From Fragilaria radians (lineage: Eukaryota; Bacillariophyta; Fragilariophyceae; Fragilariales; Fragilariaceae), in assembly GCA_900642245.1 (NCBI GenBank), contig CAAAJI010000072.1, positions 6,086 through 70,085 on the forward strand: a DNA stretch of 64,000 nucleotides, read 5' to 3'. Shown one piece after another: positions 10,805 to 22,077 of the stretch; position 1 is the first letter of the stretch; each line of letters begins with the position of its first letter. A program made the position numbers and the translations under genes. The notes under the pieces were generated by a model, which saw nothing but the letters and a program-made list of their open reading frames with translations, ran no database searches and had not been told where the DNA came from.

Positions 10805-13723
10805 CTAATTGGAGCGTGTAGATGCGGGGTGTAAGCGGCGAATATTGATTCGCTCGCAAACCGCAGTAGAACGACGGATCGTAACGGTCCCATTAGTATG
10901 AACCTTGATAATGGGAAAGGGACCTTGTAGAGGCAAAAGTTTCTGTTCGACGGCAGACTTGCGAATGTAGACCAAATCATTAATGTTATAATCGTGAGAG
11001 ATGCGAGATTTGTTCTCAGAAACATTATTGTGATGGATTTGGGTCTGTCGGCGGGTGGCAAGATTTTTCCAGTTGGCCAAATAAATTGAATTAATGACCA
11101 TGTCGCGGCCAAAAACGAGTTGGCCGGGAGACGCGGCAATAGAAGAGTGGTAAGTAGCACGTAAACCATAAGCGACATTTTGAAGGACTGCATGAAGAGT
11201 GATATCGTCACAATGTTTAGTGTGCAGCTCCATTGAACGGATGGCATCACCAATGACTTGATGGACACGTTCCACGAACGAATTGGTTTGTGGATTTTTG
11301 ATGGTAGTGGGTTTGGGTGTGACACCATAGCTACGTAGAAGTTCTAGAAATTCAAAGGAGAACTCAGAGCCGTTGGATAAAACTTTAGTTTGAAGGTCAG
11401 GGATAGTGTTTTGAGAAGCCTTAAGAAGGGCTGTAGTGGCAGGAAATAGGTTATCCTCAAGGGTTGTAATTTCTGCATAAGTGGTTGTGTCAACAGTTGT
11501 AATAGGGTACCGGCTCAGCATGTCAGCAATAGTATTGTCTTTGCCTGGACAATATTTGAAAGAATAATCAAATTCTTCTAAAATTGCACGCCAACGTCAG
11601 ACGCGTTCTGATTTGAAGGTATCAAAACCCAGGTTCTTATGATCACAATAGAAGTTGCAGTGATTGCTCAGTAAGATATGGCGATACTGTTGCGAAGTCT
11701 CAACAATTGATAATAATTCTTTCTCCATTGTTGTGTAATTGCGTTGGGCAGAATTCAATTTTCGAGAGTAAAAAGCAATTGGCCAGTCATCTTGACTAAT
11801 CACAGCTCCTAATTGGGAGTCAGAAGCGTCTGTATAGACGTCAAATGGTTTTGTAAAATCAGGGTATTTAAGCAAAACCTGGCGCGCAATCGTATTTCGT
11901 ATGTCTTTAAAAGCTTGTTTCTGTTCAGGACCCCATATCCACTTGGATTTTTCACTTGTAATTGCAGTGAGGGGAGAAATGAGATGGGAGCGATGGTACC
12001 ATAACTGGCGGTAGAAGTTAACAAATCCCAAGAAGCTTTGAAGTTGACGTTTGTTCTTGGGTTCTGCAAAGGCCAGGATAGCTAATATTTTTTTATTTTG
12101 CGGCTTGATGCCTTTGGTAGAAAGGGTATACCCAAGGTAGTCAACTTCTTGAGTTGCCAGGAAAGTTTCCTCAACGTGGACATGAAGGTTGTTGACCTGT
12201 AAACGATCAAGAACAGAAGAAAGGCGTTGAACATGGTGTTCAAAAGTTGATTTAGTAAAGAGGATTATGTTATCAATATAAACAATAATATCCTCAAAAT
12301 CATAAAAGATTTTTGACATATGCCCTTGGAAAATGTCAGATGAGGGCATACATCCTTGAGGGAGACGAGCGTAAACATATCGTCCCCAAGGCAAGATAAT
12401 ACCACATAAGAGCTTGGATTTGTCATCTAGCTCAAAGTGGTAATAACCACAGTTTAAGTCCAAACACGTGGCAAAGGTGAAGCCTTGAATTTTCCATAAA
12501 ACTTCATCAATGATTGGAAGGTGCACAGGCTTTTGAATAAGACATTTGTTAAGGTGTCTCAAATCAGTGAGGAACCGAACACCACCATTCTTTTTGGAAC
12601 GGAATAAACATGGTGCACCCCATTCAGAGTAAACATCCTTTTGGAGGACTCCAATACGGCAGAGTTCTTCAATTTCCTGTCGGGAGATGTCAAAAATATG
12701 GTGTGGAATCCTGTAAGCTTTAGCACAGAAGGGCTTGGCACCTTTTTTGAGTTCAAGATGTACTTTGATGTCAGGGATTTTTCCCAATGTGCCATCAAAT
12801 AAGGAAGCATATTTGGCAAATAACTTTAATATTTTATCCTGCTGGTGTGTAGTGAGATGGGCACATTTAAGTACCATGGTTTTATAATCATGGCTGTCAT
12901 AAGTATTTGAAGTTATACTTTGATCAATGCGGTTGATTGCTTTCTGTAGGGTTGTTGGGGTGTCAACTGGGACCACTTCTTCCATTTTGAAGGTACCCAA
13001 GGGGCGCATGGGTAAGGTAATCTCATCCCAGGTAACTGTACGGCGTAGGAAATCGAATACCAAACCAAGTTGCTGTATAAATCGTATTCCTAAAATGATG
13101 TCGTGCCTGCCAATCACTTCATCCTCAATGTAAGCTTGGATTTCAACAGTTTTGTTGCTGCAGAAATCTGGTAATTTGATGGTTAAAGATGCAATTTCTT
13201 TGACATTTGACAGAGCATATCTGCCTTTGACCTGCACATTTGTCTTTTTGATAATGTGTTCAAATTTGCTTAAAGCGGCTCGTTTGATAAAGATCCCTGT
13301 AGCTCCAGTGTCAAGCAGACCTAGGATTACAGTTTTTCCTGACTTAACCGCTTCTTGGACGCGAATTTCAGTGCTGATGTCGTTGTCATTTTTTTTGGTT
13401 TTTTCTTGATTTTGAATGATAAAAATTTCCTCAATCTGGTTCAATTCGGAGTTCGTATCGGAAGCGTCGTCACTGGACTGGTTCGAGATGACGTTATTTT
13501 CCTCTCGTTTTTTGGAAGCGTTGGAACGAGTGTTATATTTTTTTGGTCGGTCACTGTTTTTCTTTTCACTATTTTGATCATTGGTGTTGTTTTTGGATCG
13601 GTATTCTTCACGGTGCTTTTTAATCACTTCGCACTGTGCAGTGGTATGATTGCACTTCCCGTGAATGTCACAGTGTTTCTGAGAACTGTTGGGCTTGTTG
13701 ATCTGATCTTTGAATTCGTATTT
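10805..13723 (-). pseudogene. Gypsy pol: protease, reverse transcriptase, RNase H, truncated integrase
   Basis: The frame is open from just after a TGA at 13726-13724 and is interrupted by an in-frame TGA at 11599-11597. It begins with a His/Cys nucleocapsid motif (HCDIHGKCNHTTAQC). Next comes protease with LLDTGATG. Reverse transcriptase has FLTDLRHLNK, CLDLNCGYYH and RLPQGCMPSSDIFQ. RNase H has YTDASDSQLGAVI and MEKELLSIVE. The reverse transcriptase active site reads YIDN, not YIDD, which should abolish catalysis. After the TGA the frame continues into LSRYP, but the integrase zinc-binding part and first catalytic Asp are missing. The second catalytic site reads SNGSEF where DNGSEF is expected. 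The integrase C-terminal part (NPQTNSFVERVHQ onward) remains. The element can move only with proteins supplied in trans. Confidence 0.9.
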
Positions 13724-13767
13724 TCAGTTTTTCGTAGATTGGACACTTTGGTGTCGTTGAGCTTGTT

Positions 13768-14370
13768 TCAATGAGAAGCCGGTCCGTCGTGTTCGACGCT
13801 CTTCAACCCAGTGTAGTATCTGGTTTGTGCAGCGAGACTTAGGTGACGTAGATTCGCTTGAATTTGGGCCTTTTTCCAACCTGTAGGACAGGCATTTCGG
13901 ACGATTCTTGAAAGTTTGGCGTCGGTGAACTTAGGAGTCTGTTTTCCAGGATTGTTAGTTGGGTCTGGGATCAGAGTATATTCGATGAGGTCATTTAAGT
14001 GATTGAGCCTCTGTACAAAGTCTTGGACGGACATACTTCTTGGTTTCTTTATCTCGGACATCCACTCTTTGATGTCCAGAGAAACGTCTTCCTCCATAAA
14101 TAAAAGAAGGAATCGTTCGATGCAATTTTCGAGTTCTTCTTGGGACTGATTCGTCGCGTAGATAGTCACAATATCAAACCATTTTTTCTGGGCGTCATGC
14201 CCCATCATTGCTGGGATCAATCGAAATAGTTGAGGACCACTTGGCAGGGCCAGAGTCTTTACAATGTCGTCAAAGGTACTAAAGAACTCTAGTACCTCCT
14301 CAATTTCAGTAGAATTTAGCTTTAAGTATTCGTGGGTGATTTTCTGAGAGTTTGGATTGCTGGGATCCAA
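13768..14370 (-). pseudogene. Gypsy gag, frameshifted
   Basis: A gag-type open frame of about 200 codons has a capsid-like helical region with the MSVQDFVQRLNHLNDLI segment typical of Gypsy-like gag. The frame stays open 5' of 14370 to about 14415 (RRKDRYITINIPLDP), but the only nearby ATG (MSSANC) is in another frame, so a small indel has removed the start. At the other end the frame stops at 13768-13770. The nucleocapsid His/Cys motif is in the shifted pol frame. Confidence 0.8.
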
Positions 14371-14511
14371 TGGAATGTTGATGGTGATGTACCGATCTTT
14401 TCGACGGATCGAATACAGTTAGCTGAACTCATGATGATAAGGAAGCAGTAGGGAGGTCTGAATGATCAGAGACGAAACGGATTCGTGAAGAGTTGAGGAG
14501 TAAATTTACTG

Positions 14512-14696
14512 TGCCTCACGGCGCTATAGCTTGTAAAATTAGATGCAAATGAAACCTTATAAGTCTTTTAACTATAGGTAATCTAATGCTGAGTCAGGGC
14601 TCAGGGACTAAAGAAGATCTGAGTCAGATCGTAGAACTAAACTAAGAGTAGGGTAACTAAACTAAAAGGTACGGTAGGACAGGTCACCGTATGGCA
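14512..14696 (-). repeat. Gypsy 5' LTR
   Basis: This is the partner of the 10611-10795 repeat and is identical to it. Because the element lies on the minus strand, this right-hand copy is the 5' LTR and would carry the element promoter. Confidence 0.95.
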
Positions 14697-14701
14697 AATA
14701 C

Positions 14702-16244
14702 TTGTTCAATATTGAAGGTAGAGTACGCTTGCGCTGCATCCTGGATGCCCAATAAATTGGGCAACTTGCTTACATACTGACATAGCATCTACACTTATGT
14801 AGCATCCATTGGCCTAGACAAGGGTGTACTAACAAACCGTTTGACCCCACAGGCTCAATACCTATGTACAATCTTTTTCCGTGGGGAAATTCCTACTTAC
14901 GGGTGTTGGGTGCTAACCCATGTTCAAACTTATATTCAATGACTCGTAAGTTTAAGGGAAAAGCACGAATGAGGATACATTACTGTAGTTTGAAACCACT
15001 TAATGTATGCAGTGGTGAAAGTGAAGAAGTATCGCCAATTAGCGGTGATGTCCCGGAGATAGAAGAGTCAACTATATTTAAAATATAGTTTATGTGAAGA
15101 CGACTTTGCAACCTGTTTAAATGAAAGGCTCTTCTTCCTTTGAATTAGGTTGTCTTTTGAGTTTGGGTGATGTCAGCACTATTAGAGTGTTAGCTACACA
15201 GGAAAGAAAGAGGAATGGTCGACAAGGAGTGAGAAGTCCTTGACTAAGGAGAGAAGGGGTGTTGAGGATTTCCTTTCTGGTAAGCTCAACATCCCAAAGA
15301 CCGAAAATAAAATCAATATGATCCATTTAACAGAGGGAAATACAGCCCTATCATTTGACAGAATCTTGAACAATAAGAATGCTCATTCCAATCTGAATCG
15401 AATTGTCAGATCCGTAATTGATCCGGGAAATCTAAAATAAAAAATTCAAAGTAAGCATCATTTAAAAAATGTTTTGACATTGTGGAGAGGCGGTTTTGAG
15501 AGCAACAACATATTCTTATGCTTGGTAACTCTCTGGAAAAGGAGACGAATAGCCAGCCTTTGCAACTGCAAAGGGAAGGCAAAAAAGTAACAACAGAAAT
15601 TGGAAAGAAGGAAGCAAGAATCCACGATAGATAACTGCACAATGTTTTACTGACTTTTCGCTTTGAAGCAGAAGAGTGAACTGAAAGAGAAAACTTGCAG
15701 ACTTGATCCAAGAATTATAAATCAAAAGTATCAACATAAATTTGTGAGGTGAAACAATGTAGAAACAGTGAAGTTTTGAAGGATCATTGGAAGCAAAATG
15801 AAATGAATGGTTGTTTTCAATACTCAGTGCCAATGAGTCCACGGAGAAATGGAAAGGTTTTGAGAAAGTTTTTCCGAACGATTAATGACAGAATGAGCAA
15901 TGTGAAGTGAGATGTGGCATTTGGAAAGAATGTGCCTCAAGTACAGTCTTCCACCTAAACATATTGCAAGCCAATGGAAAACGCAAGTCTTTCCAAGAAC
16001 TATAATTGTTTAGTGAAATGTGTGAGGTTAATGCAACGGATTAACTTCAAGGCAAATTGAAAGATTGAGGACCTGTGTGCATGTTCATTGGATACCCACA
16101 ACCCCCTTTTTATCAAGTAAGAATTACGTTTCCCATTGAAAATTGTGTTTCCTGTGAGTTCATCATCTCTGTCGTCTTTCGCGTACGTTCTAATGAAGCG
16201 TGCTAGAGTTGTTCATAAAATGTCATGATATTTTGATAGGTGGA
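14702..16244. other. Spacer with unassigned open frames
   Basis: Plus-strand frames at 14864-15088 and 15240-15440 are open but match nothing I recognise. The first continues the host sequence interrupted by the Gypsy insertion. They may be remnants of an older element. No RNA gene or splice structure was found. Confidence 0.4.
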
Positions 16245-18732
16245 ACCTCCTCCAATCAATCCAAGTCTTGCTTCTGATTTCAATTTAATCCCCATTGAGT
16301 GTTCCTCTCCAATCCTTAAGATCTCATTAAACTTGAGCTCGGTTTTCCCTTCGAAAATTACCAACCTTTTGCCATCTGATTTCACTTACACTTCAGCCTG
16401 GGACAACCTTGACATCCTTCAAAGCTATGCCGGTTTGCCCATCCATTTTCTTCGCCATGAAGTTCCTTGTTTGGTCTATCTTCACAATATTTTCTAAGCC
16501 CTCTGCACTCCCTAATATGTAGCAGCTAGCTAATGCTCCGCAAACCCACATTAACTTGTTTTCTGTCGGAACGTCTCCACCGGTAAGAACAATCTCACTT
16601 TTACTACTTATATTTGCGCTTTCCCTTCCTCTATTTTGTAGTGGAAAGGAAAATGAAACTCTTTATGGTTGGGATCGCTACACAGTTGGCATTTTAATTC
16701 TTTTTGTCCGGCTCCTTAGGGTGATTCTCTTCTCCCTGTTTGTGCTTTAAAGGATATCCATAGTTATAATTGAGAAAGCAGGCGAAGAATTGGCATTTGA
16801 CAAGAAGATTCATCAAAGCTATGAAATATCTTTTAATCCAGAATCCTTTTGCAGAGGGAACATGCCATGGCTGTAAAAGACCAAACGTAGTCAAGCAACC
16901 ACAGTTGATACTAGAACATAAAAATACGATCCAAACAATCGAAAGCAAGAAAAAATGGATGATGAAGTCAAGGCTTTAATGATGCGAAGGATGTGAAATG
17001 GTAAAGGCACAGATTTTAAGATCAACAAGGAATTATGATTCACATTAACAATTTTAAGAGAAAGACTGATGGTTGTTTAGTTTTACTTACCAATCTAACC
17101 GGAGTGAAACTGGAAAACATTGGATACTAGTTACGATGAAGAAAGAAGTATGTATTGATCATTCTCCATCTTCAACAAGAATGATCAAGCTGGAACACAT
17201 GCTAATTTTTAACGTGAGTTAAAGATAAAGTATCAGAGATATGTGAGATAAATCAGGTTCAATAATTTTCGCGTTTGTACTTCGAGAGAGACTTGGAATA
17301 GCCTTCTAGTTTACAGCAAGATGAACGCCACAATTCAATGTGGAGGTAAAACAGTCATCTGCATCCTTATATGAGAACTGAAATCATTCCTAAATCACAA
17401 TAATCAAGGCGTTAAAGAATAGAAAGCACAAAGTTTCTTATTAATCCAAAAAGATAACTTTAATTCAGCAATTGGGGTGACTACTACTTTGTAAAATTGG
17501 AAAAAACATGGTATCGAAAATAAAAATTGGATAGCAAGAAGAAGTTGGAAGATGTAATATACTAAGAAATTAAGGAAACGATGAAAAATGAATGAGAAAC
17601 AGGACGGGAGTACTATAATCATCAAAGAGAAGAAAGGCATTGGCTCAAGATGGATTTTTTCGTTCAAAGCGGCTGTGTATCTTGAGCAAGATTGCTAGCA
17701 AAAGGCTACAATCCACCAGATTGAGTCGAATTTTGACGACATTCACGTGGAAACGATCTGCAAACTTGTTCTGATGTCAATTTGGAAGCCATAAGGACTA
17801 TGGAAGAGATTAAAAATTAATGCTTGATAAAAAAGTCCAGATAGCAATGATTTTCTTGGGTATTAGATCAGGAGAAAGGAAGGCAATCTGCCTTTCCCTG
17901 TCAGATTGAATTTTAAACAAATCCAAGGAGTTTATAACAGATCAAGAAATTGAAGGAGTTTGATTTTCAACCATCAGTTGGAATAATAGGAATATACAGA
18001 TCTGGAGGTGTGTCATTGCTAATTGCAAAAGAATTCGAGTCAAGACGTAATTAATTGTGTCTGAGAGTTGCATTTGACCTACCTTGACTTAAGGATCAAG
18101 AATCTAATCCCTAACACAATAGGTTGTAAACAATAGCACTTTAAATGTAAAATACTAAACTAGGAGATGTGTGTATGTACCGGTATAAGGAGATGTCCTG
18201 TACCGTTAGTGCATAGTAAATACTAGTAGAATCAAAACATTCTTATATTTACTCATCTAGGTTTGGGTAGTTACAAGTAAACTATCCTATTACTTACCTA
18301 CCACAAGTCTAACTTTGATAAATGATTGTGAAGCGTAGTGAAGATTAAAGATTGTTTACAAATGGAAAGTATCATTACACAATTCAGCAACATATCCATT
18401 CTAGGACAGCTATAATATTGATCTAAATAAAGATCTAGTTAAGGAATAAGCTCTCGAAAAAAAGAGAGTCTAAATGCTAAACTGTCTTATCCTTATTGAC
18501 CACCAACTTGTCCTTCTGAACAAGTGAAAGAGACTTGTCTAAGCAGTTAGGAAGAAGTTTTAGAGCAAAATCAAATTCTTCAAGACACTTCACGAACATC
18601 AAGGCATTCTCTGTGGGAAAAGTTCTAAGACTACACAAGACTAAAGATTAAAAGTAATCTAAAATAGATTACATTTAATCATTATGTTATGTCTATATCT
18701 CACCGTAGAGCACTGTGATCAAACTTTGTCAC
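16245..18732. repeat. Copy 1 of a 2.5-kb direct duplication
   Basis: This block repeats at 18755-21220 with scattered substitutions and small indels. It contains decayed retroelement sequence: on the minus strand a CQLCSDPNHKEFHF zinc-knuckle-like piece near 16660, and on the plus strand an LTR from 18073. The block ends at the N gap. It probably duplicates copy 2 through assembly and not in the genome. Confidence 0.9.
18073..18732 (+). repeat. Family A LTR, copy 1
   Basis: The segment begins TTTGACCTACCTTGAC and includes the shared blocks GATGTGTGTATGTACC and CTTATATTTACTCATCTA. It ends near TTTGTCAC, just before the sequence gap. In copy 2 the same border is followed by a primer-site-like sequence and a gag start, which places the 3' border of the LTR. 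Confidence 0.6.
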
Positions 18733-18734
18733 GA

Positions 18735-18754
18735 NNNNNNNNNNNNNNNNNNNN
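18735..18754. other. Assembly gap (20 N)
   Basis: Exactly 20 undetermined bases form a placeholder between two contigs. The sequence just to the left matches 21220 and the sequence just to the right matches 16245, so the contigs overlap by about 2.5 kb. Confidence 1.
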
Positions 18755-21220
18755 ACCTCCTCCAGTCAGTCCAAGTCTTGCTTCTGATTTCAATTTAATC
18801 CCCATTGAGTGTTTCTTTCCAATCCTTAAGATCTCATTAAACTTGAGCTCGGTTTTTCCTTCGAAAATTACCAACCTTTTGTCATCTGATTTCACTTACA
18901 CTTCAGCCTGGGGCAACCATGACATCCTTCAAAGCTTTGCCGGTTTGCCCATCCTTTTTCTTTGCCATGAAGTTCCTTATTTGGTCTATCTTCACATTAT
19001 TTCTAAGCCCCTCTGCACTCTCTACTATGTAGCAGCTAGCTAATACTTCACAAACCCACATTAACTTGTCTCCACCGGTAAGAACAATCTCACTTTCACT
19101 GCTTACATTTGCGCTTTCCCTTCCTCTATTTTGTAGTGGAAAGGAGAATGAAACTCCTTATGATTGGGATCGCTACACAGTTGGCATTTGAATTCTTTTT
19201 GTCCGGCTCCTTAGGGTGATTCTCTTCTCCCTGTTTTTGCTTTAAAGGATATCCATAGTTATAATTGAGAAAGCAGGCGAAGAATTGGTATTTGACAAGA
19301 AGATTCATCAAAGCTATGAAATATTTAATCCAGAATCCTTTTGCAGAGGGAACATGCCATGGCTGTAAAAGACCAAACGTAGTCAAGCAAGCACAGTTGA
19401 TACTAGAACGTACAAATACGCTCCAAACAATCGAAAGCAAGAAAAAATGGATGATGAAGTCAAGCCCTTAATGATGCGAAGGAGGTGAAATGGCAGAGGC
19501 ACAGATTTTAAGATCAAAAAGGAATTAAGGTCACATTAACAATTTTAAGAGAAAGACTGATGGTTGTTTAGTTTACTTACCAATTTAACCGGAGTGAAAC
19601 TGGAAACATTGGATACTAGTTACGATGAAGAAAGAAGTATGTATTGATCATTCTCCATTTTCAACAAGAATAATCAAGCTGGAACACATGCTAATTTTTA
19701 ACGTGAGTTAAAGATCAAGTATCAGAGATATGTGAGATAAATCAGATTCAATAATTTTCGCGTTTGTACTTCGAGAGAGACTTGGAATAGCCTTCTAGTT
19801 TACAGCAAGATGAACGCCACAATTCAATGTGGAGGTAAAACGGCCATCTGCATCCTTATATGAGAACTGAAATCATTCCTAAATCATAATAATCAAGGCG
19901 TTAAAGAATAGAAAGCACAAATTTTCTTATTAATCCAAAAAGATAACTTTAATTCAGCAATTGGAGTGACTACTACTTTGTTAAATTGGAAAAAAACATG
20001 GTATCAAAAATAAAAATTGGATAGCAAGAAGAATTAGGAAGATGTAATATATTAAGAAATTAAGGAAACGATGAAAAATGAATGAGAAACAGGACGGGAG
20101 TACTATAATCATCAAAGAGAAGAAAGGCATTGGCTCAAGATGGATTTTTTCGTTCAAAGGGGCTGTGTATCTTGAGCAAGATTGCCAGCAAAAGGCTACA
20201 ATCCACCAGATGGAGTCGAATTTTGACGACATTCACGTGGAAACGATCTGCAAACTTGTTCTGATGTCAATTTGGAAGCCATAAGGACTATGGAAGAGAT
20301 TAAAAATTAATGCTTGATAAAAAAGTCCAGATAGCAATGATTTTCTTGGTTATTAGATCAGGAGAAAGGAAGGCAATCTGCCTTTCCCTGTCAGATTGAA
20401 TTTTAAACAAATCCAAGGAGTTTATAACAGAGCAAGAAATTGAAGGAGTTTGATTTTCAACCATCAGTTGGAATAATAGGAATACAGATCTGGAGGTGTG
20501 TCATTGCTAATTGCAAAAGAATTCGAGCCAAGACGTAATTAATTGTGTCTGAGAGTTGCATTTGACCTACCTTGACTTAAGGATCAAGAATCTAATCCCT
20601 AACACAATAGGTTGTAAACAATAGCACTTTAAATGTAAAATACTAAACTAGGAGATGTGTGTATGTACCGGTATAAGGAGATGTCCTGTACCGTTAGTGC
20701 ATAGTAAATACTAGTAGAATCAAAACATTCTTATATTTACTCATCTAGCTTTGGGTAGTTACAAGTAAACTATCCTATTACTTACCTACCACAAGTCTAA
20801 CTTTGATAAATGATTGTGAAGCGTAGTGAAGATTAAAGATTGTTTACAAATGGAAAGTATCATTATACAATTCAGCAACATATCCAATCTAGGACAGCTA
20901 TAATATTGATCTAAATAAAGATCTAGTTAAGGAATAAGCTCTCGAAAAAAAGAGAGTCTAAATGCTAAACTGTCTTATCCTTATTGACCACCAACTTGTC
21001 CTTCTGAACAAGTGAAAGAGACTTGTCTAAGCAGTTAGGAAGAAGTTTTAGAGCAAAAACAAATTCTTCAAGAGACTTCACGAACATCAAGGCATTCTCT
21101 GTGGGAAAAGTTCTAAGACTACACAAGACTAAATATTAAAAGTAATCTAAAATAGATTACATTTAATCATTATGTTATGTCTATATCTCACCGTAGAGCA
21201 CTGTGATCAAACTTTGTCAC
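18755..21220. repeat. Copy 2 of the 2.5-kb direct duplication
   Basis: This is the second copy of the 16245-18732 block. Differences include loss of a short TTTTCTGTCGGAACG-like stretch near 19070 and two-base indels such as ATATACAG versus ATACAG. Beyond 21220 the sequence continues into a gag relic that copy 1 lacks. Confidence 0.9.
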
Positions 21221-21222
21221 AA
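20561..21222 (+). repeat. Family A LTR, copy 2 (5' LTR of a truncated element)
   Basis: This has the same LTR content as 18073-18732. It is followed by AGTTCATAGAAGAGC, which resembles a tRNA-primer site, and then by the start of a gag relic at 21244. That order identifies it as a 5' LTR on the plus strand. Confidence 0.6.
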
Positions 21223-21243
21223 GTTCATAGAAGAGCATAAATA

Positions 21244-21459
21244 TGGCACTAAGTAAGTTTAACAAAACCTTGACAGGCTTCACCTCCTGCAGTTTGTTTC
21301 CCCCCTATTCCGTTTGTTTCTAAGACTAGAAAGGCAGATAAACTTGAAGAAAACGTGTACAAGATAGAGTACATCAAGTTGGAGTTGTATATGGACCCTG
21401 GCAACCCGGCATCCAAGTTTGCAAGGAATTTCATCATTTTGAAGGATGGCTTCGCATAG
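21244..21459 (+). pseudogene. Truncated gag relic, family A
   Basis: It starts ATG-ALSKFNK, comparable to MMSKFSK of the intact gag at 378-1481. After a one-base frameshift it continues with PPIPFVSKTRKADK and LYMDPGNPASKFARNF. These parallel PPIPFASKLKKVDS and LVDPTNPATRFSKEF in the intact protein. It ends at a TAG after about 70 codons. It is preceded by its LTR. Confidence 0.75.
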
Positions 21460-22077
21460 ACGGGGTGCCGTAGAGCAGAGTTAGGTCATTGATGAAAACA
21501 AATCAATTTTCTTGGTGAGACGTACAGTGGCAGTGCTACAGTGAGTCCTTTTATTCTTTGTTTTCTTTGTGTATCTCTTCTTTGGGGGGTTTGAGGTTGA
21601 TTATGTGCTGTCTCAAGTAAAGTTAATGTTTCACCATTTCAGTCAGGGGCTGTATGAAAATTCTTGAATCCATGCGTTATGAAATGGATGTAAATTTTGT
21701 AATCCTAAGGACATTAGATATTGAAAAGGATGTGTACTACCCAAATTTTGGTCACATTCCATTTAATCCCTGGAAGATTGGATTTAAGTTCATCGGGGTT
21801 TTAAAATCACTTTCTTTGATAAATGGTCGATGTCCGGAGATTTTTTTATGCGTTCCTATCCTGTTTATTACTGTTGCAAATTCTCCGACCAACGGAAAGA
21901 AAAATTTATTTATGTGTATATATCACGTGTGTTGCAGAGTTTGTAAGATTTTATAGTGCTGCTAGTTGTTATCGTGGAAGTCAAATCAGAACTGTCTTCG
22001 AAATTTTTCTAGGGAGCGCTTTTCATTCGACGTATCAACGTGTCCGTTTGTTAGGTTGTCTTAGCTCACGTATCTGA
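21460..22077. other. Spacer upstream of the K+ channel gene
   Basis: No gene was recognised. A 100-codon frame at 21654-21956 lacks motifs. The last 100 bases probably hold the promoter and 5' untranslated part of the channel gene. Confidence 0.4.

Larger units (their letters stand above)
10606..14701 (-). mobile_element. Ty3/Gypsy LTR retrotransposon, recent insertion but coding-defective
   Basis: The element spans 10611-14696 (4086 bp) and is flanked by the 5-bp target duplication AATAC (10606-10610 and 14697-14701). The two 185-bp LTRs look identical. The gene order on the minus strand is gag, protease, reverse transcriptase, RNase H, then an integrase remnant, so it is Gypsy type. The purine-rich tract AGGGAAGCGAG precedes the 3' LTR. 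The sequence after the 5' LTR (CAGTAAATTTACTCC) does not start with the usual TGG of a tRNA primer site. Defects are listed under gag and pol. Confidence 0.95.

Noticed and set aside
11597..11599. TGA reassigned to an amino acid in this organism
   Set aside because: Cellular genes here end in TGA as well as TAA and TAG (for example the Copine and SpeD fusion genes), so the in-frame TGA codons in pol are ordinary lesions.
16240..16497. Protein-coding gene on the plus strand in the duplicated block
   Set aside because: The frame is the antisense of retroelement-like minus-strand sequence and differs by stops between the two copies.
21654..21956. 100-codon ORF upstream of the K+ channel
   Set aside because: No motif, AT-biased composition like the spacer, and an overlapping frame of similar length.
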